In this document: piece by piece, positions 4,565-6,208 of the stretch
Layout of the letters: each line of letters opens with the position of its first letter
Position numbering within the stretch: the first letter of the stretch is position 1
Source: Deltaproteobacteria bacterium
GTDB lineage: Bacteria; Desulfobacterota; DSM-4660; Desulfatiglandales; B25-G16
Assembly: GCA_020355145.1 (NCBI GenBank)
Contig: CP070660.1
Coordinates: 1,577,520-1,583,727, forward strand
Direction of reading: 5' to 3'
DNA: 6,208 nt
Made by a program: the position numbers and the translations under genes
Notes under the pieces: generated by a model
Seen by the model: only the letters and a program-made list of their open reading frames with translations
Databases searched by the model: none
Told to the model about the DNA's origin: nothing

Positions 4565-6208
4565 TCAATTGTAACATCACATCTTAGACAGCGTCTACAT
4601 TCTTTTTTGATGGTCTCACTACCAAAGCCAAACTCCACCTCTCTGAAATTCTCGATCCTTTCCCCAACGGAAACCTTAGGGGTCCTGGCCATATCTTGCT
4701 TGACAATCTCCTCTCCAGGCACCTTCATGGTTACAAGTATCTTCTCATACTGTTCTGCATAGGGCCTCTCACCCCTTTTTGCCGATAGATCCCTGTCAAT
4801 GGATAGCGCTGCCCTTTTTCCCGCTGCCAGGGCGTCTACTACCATGGATGGACCGGTCACTGCATCACCGCCGGCATAGACATTGTCTAGATTTGTCTTG
4901 AGAGAAAGCCTATCTACCGTGATCCACCCCTTCTTTAGACCTAGATCTCTTATAAAGCTTGTATCAGAAACCTGTCCAACGGCAGCAAAGATGGTATCGT
5001 ATTCCTCCGTTACGACCTTACCGGAAATAGGGACTGGCATTCTTCTTCCACTCTTATCAAATTCTCCTGGCTCACATGCATGTAACATAATACCAAGCCT
5101 TCCATTGATTCTGTTGATAGACTCTGGCATCATCAATGTCTTTAATTTGATCCCTTCACCAACGGCATCCTCTATCTCTTCAGTGGAAGCAGGCATGTCC
5201 TTTTTCTCCCGCCTATACAGTATAGTGACATCCGCCCCCATTCTTCTACATGTCCTTGCCACATCAATTGCGGCATTGCCCCCACCGATTACTGCCACTG
5301 TTTTACCAATATCCGGAGTATCTTCTAATTCTACCTGACGTAAGAACTCTGTCCCTCCATACACCCTACCAAAATCCTCACCAGGAATTCCCATAGTTTG
5401 ATTTTTTTGGGCACCTATACCAAGAAATATTGCATCATAGCTATTTCTCAACTCTTCTACGGAAATCTCTCTGCCAACCTTTACCCCCGTCATCACAGTT
5501 ACCCCTGTAGCTATTATACGGTTAATCTCCTCATCCAAGATGTCCCTCGGAAGGCGGTACGGAGGGATTCCATATCTGAGCATCCCGCCGAGCTTCGGTA
5601 ATTCCTCAAAAATAGTCGGTTTATATCCCATGAGGCTGAGATAGTATGCTGCCCCTAATCCACTGGGCCCACCGCCCACTATTGCAATCTTTTCTTTCTC
5701 TTCTCGTTGCCTCTTAAATGGTACTTGTATCCCTTTCTCCCGGGCCATATCTGCAGCAAACCTTTTTATCTTTGGGATATTGATGGCCTCATCTGTCTGT
5801 GCTCTCACACACACATCCATACAGGGATGGTTGCATACCCTGCCAAGGACTCCCGGCATTGGATTGGTCTGGTGTATCAACCTTATAGCCTCTTCAAATC
5901 TGCCCTCTTCTACCAGGGATATATATCCGGGAACCTCCTGTCCGAGAGGACAGGCATTGATGCATCTGGCCTTAAATAGATCAGGGCATACACCAGCCTC
6001 GCAGCGATGTTCCAAGATATGATCCTCATATTCATGTCTGAAATATCGTAATGTTGACAAAACCGGATTGGGTGCTGTTTGCCCCAAACCGCACAAGGAG
6101 GAATCCTTTACCATCTCTGCGAGTTCCTCCAAGACGGTTATATCGGCCATCTCACCACGCCCTTCGGTTATCTTGGCAAGGAGCTCCAGCATCCTTTTGG
6201 TTCCTTCC
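4561..6208 (-). CDS. NuoF-type Fe-S module fused to GltD-like NAD(P)H flavoprotein (5' end outside window)
   Basis: The frame is open to the right edge. Residues EGTKR directly before the Met at 6192 continue the NuoF signature, so that Met is internal and the true start lies outside. Numbering from it, residues 1-60 match the C-terminal 4Fe-4S domain of NuoF/HydB (SLCGLGQTAPNPVLSTLRYF, 32-51). Cys34 is the fourth cluster ligand; the other three would lie upstream. Residues 64-160 form a GltD-type two-cluster domain, with Cys64, 69, 77, 81 and Cys120, 124, 128. An FAD Rossmann motif GGGPSGLGAAYYL (173-185), an NAD(P) motif GGGNAAIDVART (303-314) and the FAD-closing YAGGDAVTGPSMVVDALAAG (439-458) follow. 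The tail has CX2CX2C (532-538). Such proteins pass electrons between NAD(P)H, flavin and iron-sulfur partners. The electron acceptor is unknown; a glutamate synthase small subunit is unlikely given the NuoF part. Its TGA overlaps the radical SAM start. Confidence 0.9.
   Translation of the reverse strand, partial: EGTKRMLELLAKITEGRGEMADITVLEELAEMVKDSSLCGLGQTAPNPVLSTLRYFRHEYEDHILEHRCEAGVCPDLFKARCINACPLGQEVPGYISLVEEGRFEEAIRLIHQTNPMPGVLGRVCNHPCMDVCVRAQTDEAINIPKIKRFAADMAREKGIQVPFKRQREEKEKIAIVGGGPSGLGAAYYLSLMGYKPTIFEELPKLGGMLRYGIPPYRLPRDILDEEINRIIATGVTVMTGVKVGREISVEELRNSYDAIFLGIGAQKNQTMGIPGEDFGRVYGGTEFLRQVELEDTPDIGKTVAVIGGGNAAIDVARTCRRMGADVTILYRREKKDMPASTEEIEDAVGEGIKLKTLMMPESINRINGRLGIMLHACEPGEFDKSGRRMPVPISGKVVTEEYDTIFAAVGQVSDTSFIRDLGLKKGWITVDRLSLKTNLDNVYAGGDAVTGPSMVVDALAAGKRAALSIDRDLSAKRGERPYAEQYEKILVTMKVPGEEIVKQDMARTPKVSVGERIENFREVEFGFGSETIKKECRRCLRCDVTIE

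Noticed and set aside
4883..5338. A 151-codon open frame on the plus strand opposite the flavoprotein gene
   Set aside because: It is antisense to a clearly conserved protein, has no recognisable domain and looks like a codon-bias shadow. The same applies to the other plus-strand frames between 763 and 6022.

Overview
The window comes from a bacterial chromosome of moderate G+C content. The gene content suggests an anaerobe, perhaps Desulfobacterota, Nitrospirota or a related lineage. The basis is a NuoF-type Fe-S module fused to a GltD-type flavoprotein, an uncharacterised radical SAM enzyme, and an RtcA of the kind scattered through such bacteria. No rRNA or other taxonomic marker is present, so the assignment is an inference only.

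Layout: bases 2-301 (+) hold the C-terminal end of RNA 3'-terminal phosphate cyclase (RtcA), cut by the left edge. Bases 302-551 are a convergent intergenic spacer filled with nested palindromic and direct repeats. Everything to the right is on the minus strand and reads leftward. In order of transcription these genes are: a NuoF/GltD-type iron-sulfur flavoprotein whose N-terminus lies beyond the right edge (4561-6208); a radical SAM protein with a CX4CX2C cluster motif (3653-4564, overlapping the previous gene by 4 bases); mannose-1-phosphate guanylyltransferase ManC (2555-3652, starting on the base next to the preceding stop codon); phosphomannomutase/phosphoglucomutase ManB (1130-2473, after an 81-base gap); and a PaaI-like hotdog thioesterase (552-971 by the preferred start, after a 158-base gap).

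How the genes work together: ManB (mannose-6-P to mannose-1-P) and ManC (mannose-1-P + GTP to GDP-mannose) form a two-step route to GDP-mannose for surface polysaccharide or glycosylation. ManC lacks the phosphomannose isomerase domain of bifunctional AlgA/ManC proteins, so that step must be encoded elsewhere. The first three genes of the leftward run are coupled so tightly that they are almost certainly co-transcribed. The flavoprotein could be an electron donor for the neighbouring radical SAM enzyme, but only proximity suggests this. The thioesterase may have its own promoter (TTGACT-17-TAGATT at 1009-1037), which also argues for its shorter GTG start.

Most of the window is conventional metabolism. 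The points worth a second look are the repeat-filled spacer (310-553), a G-rich tract able to form a G-quadruplex after manB (1074-1112), a hairpin whose loop holds the manC stop codon (2546-2569), the NuoF-GltD fusion at the right edge, and the non-canonical radical SAM motif. I see no convincing evidence of a wholly new defence or mobile system here.
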